Of a stretch of DNA of 40,995 nt, positions 1 to 8,841 are shown piece by piece. Source of the stretch: Clostridiales bacterium DTU023. Lineage in GTDB: Bacteria > Bacillota > Clostridia > Saccharofermentanales > DTU023. The translations under genes and the position numbers were made by a program. The stretch lies in the NCBI GenBank assembly GCA_001512945.1, contig LFTF01000061.1, positions 29,165 through 70,159 on the forward strand, given 5' to 3'. Below the pieces are notes generated by a model. That model did no database searches. It was not told where the DNA came from and saw only the letters and a program-made list of their open reading frames with translations. Position 1 is the stretch's first letter. Every line of letters begins with the position of its first letter.

Positions 1-60
1 AAGTCACCTGTGAAAGTGGATTGTAACTATATTAGCAAGGTGATGTAAGGAGTACCGTCA

Positions 61-1017
61 ATGTCTTATTCAGATCGAATGCAGGGCAATCACCTCTACA
101 GTGTGCTTCTCTCTCCCCGCGGCGCACCGCGTATGGTGGACCAGGGAAGACAGATCGCGCAGCAATTTCTGTCACCATTTGATTCTCTAATTGGCTTAAT
201 CGGGGACAGTGGGTCGGGGAAGAGTATCTTGCTAAAAGGAATGTTTCCCGGTCTCGAGCTCACGAATGACGACGAAGGAGTCAACGTGCGCCCCTTGCCA
301 ATTCTGGATCAAGATGACACAGGTTTTTTCACCCCCCACACATACCACATCGACATACGGTTCGAGATGGGGTTTAGTCAGGTACATGAATTGGCAGACG
401 CGATCCGCCTCGCATTGGAGCGGGGAAAGCGCGTGGTCGTCGAGCATTTCGATCTGATTTATCCGCATCTTGGGATGAACGCACATCTCCTCATTGGTAT
501 TGGGGAGGAAATTATTATCACTCGGCCAAGTGTATTCGGCCCAGAACCGGATGACATCAAAAAAGTGGTATTCGCGTCAATTAACAACCGGCGGATGGCA
601 CATACGGCGGAAGATCTTTTGGAACATTGTCTCATTGATCAACGAGTTTATCACTTTGATCACAACGACGTGCGCTCGGGGTTCATCCTTTCATTTCACG
701 ACCGCCCTACACTTGACCTTCGTGCGCTTGAAAGAGATGTAAAATCGTTGATCGCACAGAATCTTCCAATTTCTTATCTCGACAATACACACGTCATGAT
801 CGGGGATCAGCGTCACTACTGTACGGGACCGCGCATGCACGTCAAATCGACGGGGGAGATCCGAAATTTTCAACTTTACCACGAATTTCTAGTACATCCG
901 ATCACGAAGGATTCTCAGATACTCGGTCTAGTAAATATACCGTCAGATTACAAGCTTTCCGAGCTCAACTCACTTCAATTGATGACGTTCTCTGAACCGG
1001 ACAGCGACGGATCATAA
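61..1017 (+). CDS. P-loop protein with AlaRS second-additional-domain-like C-terminus
   Basis: The 318-residue protein has a Walker A motif (GDSGSGKS) near residues 48-55. Its C-terminal third (about residues 235-300) has a His/Cys/His pattern (NTHVMIG, then HYCTGPRMH) that resembles the second additional (editing-type) domain of alanyl-tRNA synthetases. Proteins of this two-part type occur in Clostridia; I recall the family name but cannot verify it here. The start follows AAGGAG at a normal distance. It lies 4 nt upstream of the citXG fusion, so the two are almost certainly co-transcribed, which suggests a role tied to the dephospho-CoA cofactor or its client enzyme rather than to translation. 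No synthetase catalytic domain is present. The exact function is unknown; a nucleotide-driven kinase or transferase role is equally possible. Confidence 0.5.
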   Translation: MSYSDRMQGNHLYSVLLSPRGAPRMVDQGRQIAQQFLSPFDSLIGLIGDSGSGKSILLKGMFPGLELTNDDEGVNVRPLPILDQDDTGFFTPHTYHIDIRFEMGFSQVHELADAIRLALERGKRVVVEHFDLIYPHLGMNAHLLIGIGEEIIITRPSVFGPEPDDIKKVVFASINNRRMAHTAEDLLEHCLIDQRVYHFDHNDVRSGFILSFHDRPTLDLRALERDVKSLIAQNLPISYLDNTHVMIGDQRHYCTGPRMHVKSTGEIRNFQLYHEFLVHPITKDSQILGLVNIPSDYKLSELNSLQLMTFSEPDSDGS

Positions 1018-1021
1018 GAGA

Positions 1022-2515
1022 GTGCCCGGTTGTAATGAATTTTCGGCGACACATAACAGGGCAGTGACTCTGGATGAGATGCTGTCTGCGCGGGATCTCC
1101 GCGTCCTTAAGCAGCGAGAGATGTTGAAGCAATTCGGCTGTCCAGTCATCTCCATGACGCTTAATATGCCGGGCGCTATAAAGCGAACACGACTCTCAAA
1201 TTACTTCTTCGAACGCGAACTGCGTGCTTTAAAATCAGTTTTGATAAGCCTTGGGGCAACGGTCGTTCAGGAAGAATCGACACATGTGGCAACGGGTGAT
1301 GAAGCTCTGATCGCCGTTCGCGATTTCATACCGGAGGCGATCAAGTCACTTGCGGTCGTGATCGAAGAACACACCAAGGCATCAAGACTCCTTGATCTTG
1401 ATGTGTTTCGTGAAGACGGAACAGCGATCGATCGCAAATCACTCGCGATGACTCCCAGAAGATGTCTGCTTTGCGAAGAATCTGCCGTTCTCTGTGCCGC
1501 AACCGTTCGCCATTCCTCTGAAGCCTTGCAAGAGGAAGTACGACTCCTCCTTGACGGTTACGCGTGCAATGAATTGGCGGATATTCATGCGGGGATGGCA
1601 ATGGAAGCATCGTCATTTGAGCTTATGGTTTCGCCCAAACCCGGACTGGTGACTTTTTATGAAGCTGGTTCCCACGAAGATATGGACCGTTTTACTTTTG
1701 TAAAAAGTCAGTCTGTTCTAGCAAATTATTACCGCGCATCGTTTCAAACGGGGTGGAAGCGAAGTCTCCCACAGACAGAAAAGGCAATGTGGCTCAGGCA
1801 CGAAGGTATTCTCGCGGAACAGGCCATGTCTGAGGCGACAAAAGGTGTTAATACACATCGCGGTTGGATTTATCTATCGGGGATTTTGTTAAACGCGATG
1901 GGTGAATACTGGAGCGAATTTTTCTCCGGCGATGGAGTAGTTCCAGTTGCGGCACAGCCGAGCAGTGTGTTGCAACCATCCTTTGAGGGCGCACAACTGT
2001 CGCGACGTTCGGCTGACATTGCGCGAGAACTCGAACAATCACTCAGTCAAATCACTCATTTCTCCTATTTGAATGAACGTTTAAATGCAGAGGACAGCAT
2101 AAAAGGGATTCGCGAAGAAGCATGTCACGGTTTCCCTAGCTTGTTTGATGTCGGCTATCCCGTTCTGCGTGATTCGCTTGTAATGGGGCACGATGACAAT
2201 ACGACCGGCTTGCGCACGCTGATTGCGCTTCTCGGCATTACGTCGGATACAACACTCATCCGACGGGCAGGTCGCGAACGCGCATCGGATATCAGGGAGA
2301 TGGTACGTGATCGGCTGATCGCAGGCAGCCGCGGGGCAACCGATGAAACTGCGATTGTAACGGGAGCGCTAGCTTTAACAGAAAATGAACTCCATGAGTT
2401 CCTGGATGATTTGTGCAGAATGTTCGTCGGGAAGCGCTTAAGCTGCGGAGGCGTTGCTGATCTTATAGCAGGGAGCCGTCTCGTTTATCGATTTTTATTT
2501 GAGATATGTCATTGA
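1022..2515 (+). CDS. citXG: CitX-CitG fusion: holo-ACP synthase / triphosphoribosyl-dephospho-CoA synthase
   Basis: The 497-residue protein joins two enzymes that mature the acyl carrier protein of citrate lyase or malonate decarboxylase. The N-terminal part (about 1-175) is CitX-like (ISMTLNMPGAIK), which transfers the phosphoribosyl-dephospho-CoA group to a serine of the carrier. The C-terminal part (about 190-497) is CitG-like, making triphosphoribosyl-dephospho-CoA from dephospho-CoA and ATP: it shows SPKPGLVT, GSHEDMDRFTF and GVNTHRG, all CitG hallmarks. The start used is GTG four bases after the upstream stop; an in-frame ATG at 1079 is an alternative. Known CitXG fusions have the same order. 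No citrate lyase subunit or carrier protein gene is visible in the window, so its client must lie upstream of the window or elsewhere. A promoter for the next gene begins just after it. Confidence 0.88.
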   Translation: MPGCNEFSATHNRAVTLDEMLSARDLRVLKQREMLKQFGCPVISMTLNMPGAIKRTRLSNYFFERELRALKSVLISLGATVVQEESTHVATGDEALIAVRDFIPEAIKSLAVVIEEHTKASRLLDLDVFREDGTAIDRKSLAMTPRRCLLCEESAVLCAATVRHSSEALQEEVRLLLDGYACNELADIHAGMAMEASSFELMVSPKPGLVTFYEAGSHEDMDRFTFVKSQSVLANYYRASFQTGWKRSLPQTEKAMWLRHEGILAEQAMSEATKGVNTHRGWIYLSGILLNAMGEYWSEFFSGDGVVPVAAQPSSVLQPSFEGAQLSRRSADIARELEQSLSQITHFSYLNERLNAEDSIKGIREEACHGFPSLFDVGYPVLRDSLVMGHDDNTTGLRTLIALLGITSDTTLIRRAGRERASDIREMVRDRLIAGSRGATDETAIVTGALALTENELHEFLDDLCRMFVGKRLSCGGVADLIAGSRLVYRFLFEICH

Positions 2516-2533
2516 CCTGTAATACTGTCTGTA

Positions 2534-2562
2534 TTGAAGGGTTTCGGAGACGGTGCTATACT
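2534..2562 (+). promoter_or_regulatory. Sigma-A-type promoter for the SH3/NlpC hydrolase gene
   Basis: TTGAAG (2534-2539) and TATACT (2557-2562) are separated by exactly 17 bases, and TG-C precedes the -10 box (extended -10). It lies between citXG and the hydrolase start, about 55 bases upstream of the ATG. Confidence 0.75.
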
Positions 2563-2617
2563 GACACAAAGTCGGCGATAGTAATCGATGTCTTTATGTG
2601 TGGGAAGGAATTATAAA

Positions 2618-4618
2618 ATGCTCGATAGAACCCCTGATAAGGGAAGCGAATCCGATCAGACAACGCGTCCGCATCAAGCAGTAACGCGTAGCCGTCCTAA
2701 GGTTCGCAAACGTAGAATCGTCACCGCGGGAACACGTGGGCGTCTTCTTTTCTACGGACTTCCTATCACTGCTTTCGTCTTGATATTGACACTTTTTGTA
2801 GTAAAAGTTTCAACTGTTAAACAGACACATGTCCCTTTCCAAGAATTTGCCGGTCTTCAGCAAGCCGATGGACTGATCGACCGAGACAATCCCGTATTGA
2901 TCCACTCACCCACCGAAACTTCTCCCAGTCAAGACATTAAACCAACTATAACAACTCAAACAACCGTCACAACTCAACCAATTGCAATAACTGACCCTTC
3001 ATCAGTGTTGCCTGAAACGGAACCGTCTCCTTCGGACTCGACTGATCCTGCGGAGGACTTGCCCGAGGCAACCATTATTATGATTGAGAAAGTTAAGACT
3101 GTTTTCGTAATCAAAGAGTTAGCTGAGATATATGACTTGCCTGCTGAGACATCAGATATCCTTGCCACCGCCGGTTTGAATAACGTATTAATCAAAATTG
3201 GAGAGGCGGATGGATGGACTTCCGTAAGAAATAATCGAGGCGTTGAAGGTTTTGTCAGGAGCAATCTTGTCGGAGAGACCCAGGTCTTTATCCCCCAGAC
3301 TGGAGCGACCTATTACGTTCAAAATTACCAAAGCAATATCCGGGTAGGTCCCGGCCGCCAGTATGAAACTGAGGGCTTTGGTCTGCGAGGCATGACATTG
3401 AAAGTGCTGGAGGCAGGTGATGAATGGTCGAAAGTCAGGACGGAAAATGGTGTCTCCGGCTACATGCTGAATGATTTGTTTGGTCCGGCCAAGCCGGCTC
3501 AAGAAGTCGGCGAGATTGATCGTGGACGCTACATGTACGTCGACACAGACGTAGCAAATTTGCGTGACGCGCCGTCGCTCGATTCTGAACTTATCGGAGC
3601 GGCATTTATGGATGACCGAGTGTACCAGGTCGCTGATAACGGTGGGTGGTCAAGAGTTAAGACAGAAGGCGGCATTACTGCATATGTTAACAATGACCTT
3701 CTACGCGCCACCCCCCCAGCCAATCCATTCCAAAAAACAAACAGAACATTCTACGTCGCGACAAGTTCTGTCAACGTGCGCAGTTCACCGACAACAGATT
3801 CTGAAGTTCTAGAGAGAATGAAACTTGATCAGGCTGTGCTTGAGCTCGAGGCTAACGACGCATGGTCGAAAGTTAAGTTGAGTAATGGGAAAATCGGTTT
3901 CATAAGCAGTGATCTTTTAACATCAGTTGTACCTCCGCCCGCCGGATTCAAAAGAACAACAGGTTCGATTTATGTGAATACAGGCGCGGCAAATATTCGC
4001 TCGCAACCAAATACTAATTGCACTATTGTTACAGTCGCCCGCTATGGGAATAAACTTACACTTAAAGCGACCGGACCTGACTGGTCAATGATTGAAACGT
4101 CAACCGGCCAGACAGGGTATATCTCCAATGATTTGATCTCAAAGGATAAGCCGGCCCCACCTACTACTGGTAGTGGAACGGGCAGTGGTGGCGGAACGAA
4201 TAATGCTGGCGGAACAAGTAGCAGTGACAAGGATGCCGATGCAAGGCAACGCGTCGTTGAGATCGCGAAATCTTGTCTGGGATTGCCTTACCGTCTGGGC
4301 AGCAGCAATCTGAGTGCTATGGATTGTTCAGGGTTGGTCAAATACTGTTATGGAGCTATTGGTTATAAGAATATACCGCACGGTTCAGATCCTCAGGCAC
4401 GCCAATTAGGCACGAGAGTAACCTTTACAGGCCGCGATTTCTCCAACCTTTTGCCAGGCGATCTCATATTCTTCAGCAGAGGATATGGTTACCACCATGT
4501 CGGAATCTATATCGGCAACAATAAGATGATCCACGCCGTTAGTCGCAGGGGCGTCATCTGTGATGATCTTACGACCTACTCCGTGGTGCCAGTGCGTGTC
4601 AACCGAGTTCTCAACTGA
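2618..4618 (+). CDS. Membrane-anchored/secreted NlpC/P60 peptidase with five bacterial SH3 domains
   Basis: This is a cell-wall hydrolase expected to cut stem-peptide bonds outside the membrane. I take the ATG at 2618 because GGAAGGAA lies just upstream; an in-frame ATG at 2588 has no such site. The 666-residue product has a basic N-terminus, one membrane segment at about residues 42-63, a Thr/Ser/Pro-rich spacer, then five SH3_3-like repeats (each with a VRxGP/LRDAP/VRSSP-type turn and a GW/DW-S-x-V strand). A Gly/Ser-rich linker leads to a C-terminal NlpC/P60 domain with nucleophile Cys about 570 (MDCSGL), His about 627 (HHVGIYIG) and a third polar residue in MIHA. All catalytic positions look intact. 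It has its own promoter and is followed by a terminator, so it is probably monocistronic. Confidence 0.9.
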   Translation: MLDRTPDKGSESDQTTRPHQAVTRSRPKVRKRRIVTAGTRGRLLFYGLPITAFVLILTLFVVKVSTVKQTHVPFQEFAGLQQADGLIDRDNPVLIHSPTETSPSQDIKPTITTQTTVTTQPIAITDPSSVLPETEPSPSDSTDPAEDLPEATIIMIEKVKTVFVIKELAEIYDLPAETSDILATAGLNNVLIKIGEADGWTSVRNNRGVEGFVRSNLVGETQVFIPQTGATYYVQNYQSNIRVGPGRQYETEGFGLRGMTLKVLEAGDEWSKVRTENGVSGYMLNDLFGPAKPAQEVGEIDRGRYMYVDTDVANLRDAPSLDSELIGAAFMDDRVYQVADNGGWSRVKTEGGITAYVNNDLLRATPPANPFQKTNRTFYVATSSVNVRSSPTTDSEVLERMKLDQAVLELEANDAWSKVKLSNGKIGFISSDLLTSVVPPPAGFKRTTGSIYVNTGAANIRSQPNTNCTIVTVARYGNKLTLKATGPDWSMIETSTGQTGYISNDLISKDKPAPPTTGSGTGSGGGTNNAGGTSSSDKDADARQRVVEIAKSCLGLPYRLGSSNLSAMDCSGLVKYCYGAIGYKNIPHGSDPQARQLGTRVTFTGRDFSNLLPGDLIFFSRGYGYHHVGIYIGNNKMIHAVSRRGVICDDLTTYSVVPVRVNRVLN

Positions 4619-4646
4619 CGGACCGGTGAATAACTATGATTTCGAG

Positions 4647-4677
4647 ATGGACGCGGTCATTGAACGCGTCCATTTTT
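4647..4677 (+). terminator. Intrinsic terminator after the NlpC/P60 gene
   Basis: A perfect 9-bp stem (ATGGACGCG at 4647-4655 with CGCGTCCAT at 4665-4673) with a 9-base loop is followed by a run of T. Confidence 0.85.
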
Positions 4678-4703
4678 AATAAGAGAAAGTGAAGGACGGG
4701 CGC

Positions 4704-5729
4704 ATGCAACAGGCGGAAGATATTTACATTGAAAATGCCTCGGAGTCAGACAAAAAATGCGATGCTGTTATTTCTGTAATTGTTCCCTTTTATAATGAAG
4801 CCGGGCAGATTTTGATGACGCTTGAATCGATCGGGAAGGTTTTGGAAGCAACCGGGTTGCGTTATGAAATCCTTGCGATTGATGATGGTTCACATGATTC
4901 AACATGGGACGAACTCGTTGCCTGCGCGGCCAAAGATTCAGCCATACGGCTGTTTCGTTTTTCCCGTAACTTTGGCAAGGAAGCGGCAGTCTGCGCAGGA
5001 TTGGACGAAGCGTTAGGGGACGCTGTTATCGTAATGGACGGTGATCTACAACACCCACCGCGCTACATTCCTGAAATGATCAAACTGTGGCAGGAAGGAT
5101 TTGAAGTCGTTGAAGGTGTAAAAACGGCGAGAGGCAAAGAGCCCCTATTTTCGCGACTTTTTGCCAATGTGTTTTACGGTATGTTCGGCAAACTGTCAGG
5201 CTATAAATTGAAAAATGCTTCCGACTTTAAACTGCTTGATCGGAAGGTTGTAGACAGTTGGAATATACTGCCTGAAAAGGAAACGTTCTTTCGCGCACTG
5301 TCAGCCTGGTTGGGTTTCAAGCGTGTGACGTTCCCGTTTTTTGTCGACGAACGGTCGACAGGAAAAAGCAAATGGGGTTTTCGAAAGCTTTTCCGACTGT
5401 CTATTAACGCGTTGACCGGTTTTTCCTCGCGTCCTCTCCTATTGATTAACAGTTTGGGAGCAATTTTTCTGATTGGTTTTTTCATACTCTCCATTCAAAC
5501 ACTTATTAAATATTTTAGCGGGCAGGCAGCTACCGGTTTTACAACGGTTATTTTGCTCCAGCTTCTCATTGGTAGCATGGTCTTGATCAGTCTTGGATTG
5601 ATTGGTATATATATTGACAGTTTGTTCCGTGAAGTTAAGGCGAGGCCGCGCTACCTTATTTCGGAAACATTTGAGAAGTCTGCGGTCGAAACTATGGATG
5701 AGTCCTCGTATGAGGGAGAAGCTTCCTGA
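4704..5729 (+). CDS. Family 2 glycosyltransferase, polyprenyl-phosphate type (GtrB/DPM1-like)
   Basis: The 341-residue protein is predicted to transfer a sugar from a nucleotide donor to a polyprenyl phosphate at the inner face of the membrane. The GT-A domain shows VIVPFYNE, AIDDGSHDST, SRNFGKEAAVCAGLDEA and the metal-binding VMDGDLQHPP, followed by FKLLDR. Two C-terminal membrane helices (about residues 244-270 and 282-308) fit the GtrB/YkcC type. I choose ATG 4704, seven bases after GAAGGA, over the GTG at 4689. Its 3' end overlaps the next gene by 20 bases, so translation is probably coupled. The sugar cannot be read from sequence; known relatives move glucose, aminoarabinose or GlcNAc for envelope modification. 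Confidence 0.85.
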   Translation: MQQAEDIYIENASESDKKCDAVISVIVPFYNEAGQILMTLESIGKVLEATGLRYEILAIDDGSHDSTWDELVACAAKDSAIRLFRFSRNFGKEAAVCAGLDEALGDAVIVMDGDLQHPPRYIPEMIKLWQEGFEVVEGVKTARGKEPLFSRLFANVFYGMFGKLSGYKLKNASDFKLLDRKVVDSWNILPEKETFFRALSAWLGFKRVTFPFFVDERSTGKSKWGFRKLFRLSINALTGFSSRPLLLINSLGAIFLIGFFILSIQTLIKYFSGQAATGFTTVILLQLLIGSMVLISLGLIGIYIDSLFREVKARPRYLISETFEKSAVETMDESSYEGEAS

Positions 5730-6660
5730 TTCGCGGCTTGTCCGCTTCCTAGAAGACACGACCCAGTCGGGTGGAGTTGATTTTCATTTGCACTCCTATT
5801 TCTCTGACGGCGCTCAATCTCCAACAGCATTGGTTGAAGAAGTGTTGCGCAAAAAGCTGTTCGCTTTTTCCCTGACAGATCATGACACAATGGCAGGAAA
5901 TTTTGAAGCGCGAGACGCGCTCAGGCAGATATGTCCCACCTCGCGCGACATATCTGATTATAAGCCGGGAGATGAAAAGCGTAAGGGGGAGATTCCTTGG
6001 TTTGTTCCGGGTGTCGAGTGCAGTACTCAATTTGAAGACCAAGAGATTCATCTGCTCGGCTACTTCACAGAAGTCGACCCCCCTGAAATGAAGCAATTTC
6101 TTAAAAAACAAGCAGATCTGCGAGTAAAGCGCAATGAGGCGATGATCAATAAATTAAATGCGCTAGGTTACCAGATCACACCATTCGAATTTCGCCGATA
6201 CGGCGTAGATCAAACCGTACTCGGTCGAGTCCATATGGCGCTTTGGCTCGTTGAATATGCTGGATTTCCGTCGATAAAAGAAGCATTTCGCAGACTCCTA
6301 AATGAAGGATGTCCTGCCTTTGTTCCGCGCGAAAAGCACACCGTAGAAGAAGTAGCGGGTGCGATCGCCAAGTCAGGCGGCGTGACGGTTCTTGCCCATC
6401 CCCAACAGTACCGTTGGTGTGAGGATATAAACTCACCGGAAACGACTCAATCATTAACGCGTTGTTTCTCTGACTGTCAGTCGATGGGAGTTCTAGGCGT
6501 TGAGTGCTTCCACGGACAAGCGAGCCAAGAGGAATCGCAGTTGATGAGCGAAGTCGCAAAGGGACTGGGAATGATCTGTACCGCCGGTTCGGACAGCCAT
6601 GGTCGTGACGACCAGCATGCGCACATGTATGAAGGTGGAACTGTTTTTAACCTAGATTGA
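5710..6660 (+). CDS. PHP-domain metal-dependent phosphoesterase (TrpH/RNase AM family)
   Basis: The 316-residue protein has the four PHP motifs in order: DFHLHSYFSDG, TDHDT, PGVECS and LAHP, with a final GSDSHG. These ligate two or three divalent metals in this family, whose members hydrolyse 3',5'-bisphosphonucleotides or trim RNA 5' ends. The insert between TDHDT and PGVECS holds a basic, variable stretch. ATG 5710 overlaps the glycosyltransferase 3' end by 20 bases; an in-frame ATG at 5698 is possible. The open frame extends further upstream but has no ribosome site there. The substrate is not fixed by the sequence. No terminator is evident in the 234 bases that follow, and no clear promoter either. 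Confidence 0.85.
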   Translation: MREKLPDSRLVRFLEDTTQSGGVDFHLHSYFSDGAQSPTALVEEVLRKKLFAFSLTDHDTMAGNFEARDALRQICPTSRDISDYKPGDEKRKGEIPWFVPGVECSTQFEDQEIHLLGYFTEVDPPEMKQFLKKQADLRVKRNEAMINKLNALGYQITPFEFRRYGVDQTVLGRVHMALWLVEYAGFPSIKEAFRRLLNEGCPAFVPREKHTVEEVAGAIAKSGGVTVLAHPQQYRWCEDINSPETTQSLTRCFSDCQSMGVLGVECFHGQASQEESQLMSEVAKGLGMICTAGSDSHGRDDQHAHMYEGGTVFNLD

Positions 6661-6894
6661 GCGTTCGTCTTCTAAGTCATTTACTCGACATCGTGGACTC
6701 AGTAGAATATCTGTTTTGGCTACCGCGTTCATTATTGTGATCAAAACTAATAAAAAGATGTATGAAAAGTTACTGTCGCAAACGACAAACAGCGTTAAAA
6801 TAGATGGGTTAACAGTGTAGTTGTTACATTGGGAAGAAATTACAGATGGGCGTCCGATTTAAGAGATACCTATGGAGATAAGGGGAGGATCAAG

Positions 6895-8841
6895 ATGATT
6901 ATTTACGACAAGAAAACGATTGATGATGTAGAGGTTAAGGGGAAACGCGTATTGCTTCGTGCGGAGTTTAACGTGCCGCTCGACAAAAAGACCAACGAAA
7001 TCACAGATGACCGCCGGATCCGGGCGGCGCTTCCGACTATCCGCGCGCTCTCGAGCCGCGGAGCGCGACTGATTATTGTTTCCCATCTTGGTAGGCCCAA
7101 AGGGTTTGATACAGCTCTATCATTGGCTCCCGTGGCCAAACGTCTTTCCGAATTGCTCGGCCAGCCTATCGAAATGGCCGAAGATGTCATAGGTGATAGC
7201 GCCATGACGAAATCGAAAGCTCTCGGGGACGGGGAGATACTTCTTCTTGAGAATGTGCGTTTCCATAAAGAGGAGACAAAAAATAAGCCTGAATTTGCTC
7301 GTAAGCTTGCATCCATGGCTGAGCTCTACGCAAGTGACGCGTTTGGCGCAGTTCATCGCGCTCATGCCTCAACAACAGGTGTCGCATCGTTTCTCCCCGC
7401 CGTTGCGGGATACACAATCAATCGGGAACTCGAAATGCTCGGCCGAGCAGTTGGTGACCCTAAGCGTCCATTGACAGCTATTCTGGGTGGTGCCAAGGTA
7501 TTCGACAAAATCGGTGTGATTAAAAATTTGATTGATAACGTCGACAACCTCTTGATCGGAGGAGGTATGGCGTATACATTCCAGGCGGCCAAGGGATGGC
7601 CGGTGGGAACATCTCTTTGCGAGACAGACAAGCTCGATCTTGCCAGAGAACTTATGAAACTTGCGGAGGAAAAAGGCGTCAATCTCGTTCTTCCTGTCGA
7701 CACGACCGTGGCTGACAGATTTGCAGAAGACGCTATCCCGGTGGTTGTCCCCGCAGACAAAATCCCTGATGACATGATGGGTCTTGACATCGGTCCTGAA
7801 ACAGCCAATCTTTTTAGCGAGATTATCAAGAAATCCGGAACCATCGTCTGGAATGGACCAGTGGGTGTTTTTGAGTTTGAAGCGTTCAGTAATGGAACAC
7901 GCCAAATCGCACGCGCCATTGCTGAATCGGATGCTATCTCCATTATCGGAGGCGGTGATTCAGCGGCAGCAGTCGAACAGCTCGGTTTCGCTGATAACAT
8001 GACGCACATATCTACGGGCGGCGGAGCTTCACTCGAGTTCTTAGAAGGCAAAGTACTGCCTGGGATCGACTGTCTGCTTGACCGCGACCCACGAAGCCGC
8101 GTAGTCGCCGGCAACTGGAAGATGAACCTTGGCGTACCGCCAGAGGCAGTATCTTTTATAGAAAAGTTGCAACCACTGGTTGCCGACTCACCGTCAAAGG
8201 TGATTGTCGCCGTTCCGTATACAGCATTAGATGCGGCAGTGGCACTTTGTGCGGGAACGCCCATCCGCGTGGCGGCACAAAACGGCTACCAAAAGGATCA
8301 AGGAGCTTACACGGGTGAGATTTCGATGAAAATGCTAGCTGAAATGCACGTTTCTTATGTGCTAATCGGCCATTCAGAGCGCCGCGGATACGCGAAAGAA
8401 ACGGACGAAAATGTCAACGAAAAACTCAAAGCGGCTCTCGCATGGGGTGTCCGTCCGATCGTCTGCTGTGGTGAATCTAAAGAGCAGCGTTTGAATGGAG
8501 AGACGGAAGCGCACCTTGCAAAACAAATTGAAAAAGCATTTAATGGCATATCGGCTGGATCACTTTGTCAAATTATGGTCGCGTATGAACCAATCTGGGC
8601 AATCGGAACAGGTGATACCGCGACGCAGGAACAAGCGGAACAGGCTTGTGCGCTGATACGCACCGAGTTAGATCGATTGTACGGCGAACAATCCGCAGAG
8701 TACATTAAAATTCTCTACGGCGGTTCCATGAATGCAGCAAACGCCGCAGGTCTCTTTTCGCAAACTCACATCGATGGCGGTCTTGTGGGGGGCGCCTCAC
8801 TGAATGCAGATGATTTCAGCGTCATCGCGAAGGAAAAATAA
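6895..8841 (+). CDS. pgk-tpiA: Bifunctional phosphoglycerate kinase / triosephosphate isomerase
   Basis: One 648-residue chain carries two glycolytic enzymes. Residues 1 to about 397 are PGK: SHLGRPKG, LLENVRFHKEE, AILGGAKVFDKIG, WNGPVGVFE, GGGDSAAAV and STGGGASLEFLEGK. After a short linker, residues about 400-648 are TPI with AGNWKMN (Lys 409), GHSERR (His 493), AYEPIWAIGTG (Glu 565) and YGGSMN. The frame is continuous through the junction. ATG 6895 follows GGGGAGG; upstream in-frame codons from 6829 are not expected to be coding. In the substrate-binding RxDxN motif of PGK this protein reads RAEFN, a conservative Asp to Glu change. PGK-TPI fusions are known from Thermotoga and some other anaerobes. 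gpmI starts directly after the stop, giving a glycolytic operon. Confidence 0.95.
   Translation: MIIYDKKTIDDVEVKGKRVLLRAEFNVPLDKKTNEITDDRRIRAALPTIRALSSRGARLIIVSHLGRPKGFDTALSLAPVAKRLSELLGQPIEMAEDVIGDSAMTKSKALGDGEILLLENVRFHKEETKNKPEFARKLASMAELYASDAFGAVHRAHASTTGVASFLPAVAGYTINRELEMLGRAVGDPKRPLTAILGGAKVFDKIGVIKNLIDNVDNLLIGGGMAYTFQAAKGWPVGTSLCETDKLDLARELMKLAEEKGVNLVLPVDTTVADRFAEDAIPVVVPADKIPDDMMGLDIGPETANLFSEIIKKSGTIVWNGPVGVFEFEAFSNGTRQIARAIAESDAISIIGGGDSAAAVEQLGFADNMTHISTGGGASLEFLEGKVLPGIDCLLDRDPRSRVVAGNWKMNLGVPPEAVSFIEKLQPLVADSPSKVIVAVPYTALDAAVALCAGTPIRVAAQNGYQKDQGAYTGEISMKMLAEMHVSYVLIGHSERRGYAKETDENVNEKLKAALAWGVRPIVCCGESKEQRLNGETEAHLAKQIEKAFNGISAGSLCQIMVAYEPIWAIGTGDTATQEQAEQACALIRTELDRLYGEQSAEYIKILYGGSMNAANAAGLFSQTHIDGGLVGGASLNADDFSVIAKEK

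Noticed and set aside
6661..6894. Search for a tRNA, riboswitch or clear promoter in this 234-base gap
   Set aside because: No cloverleaf or T-tract hairpin was seen; several weak -10-like boxes exist but none with a convincing -35 partner.
7900..8110. Programmed frameshift between PGK and TPI as in Thermotoga
   Set aside because: The frame is continuous and no stop codon, slippery heptamer or internal ribosome site stood out at the junction.
7362..8264. 300-codon minus-strand open frame inside pgk-tpi
   Set aside because: It is antisense to highly conserved PGK and TPI motifs, is Ser/Pro/Thr-rich in the way of a shadow frame, and has no ribosome site.
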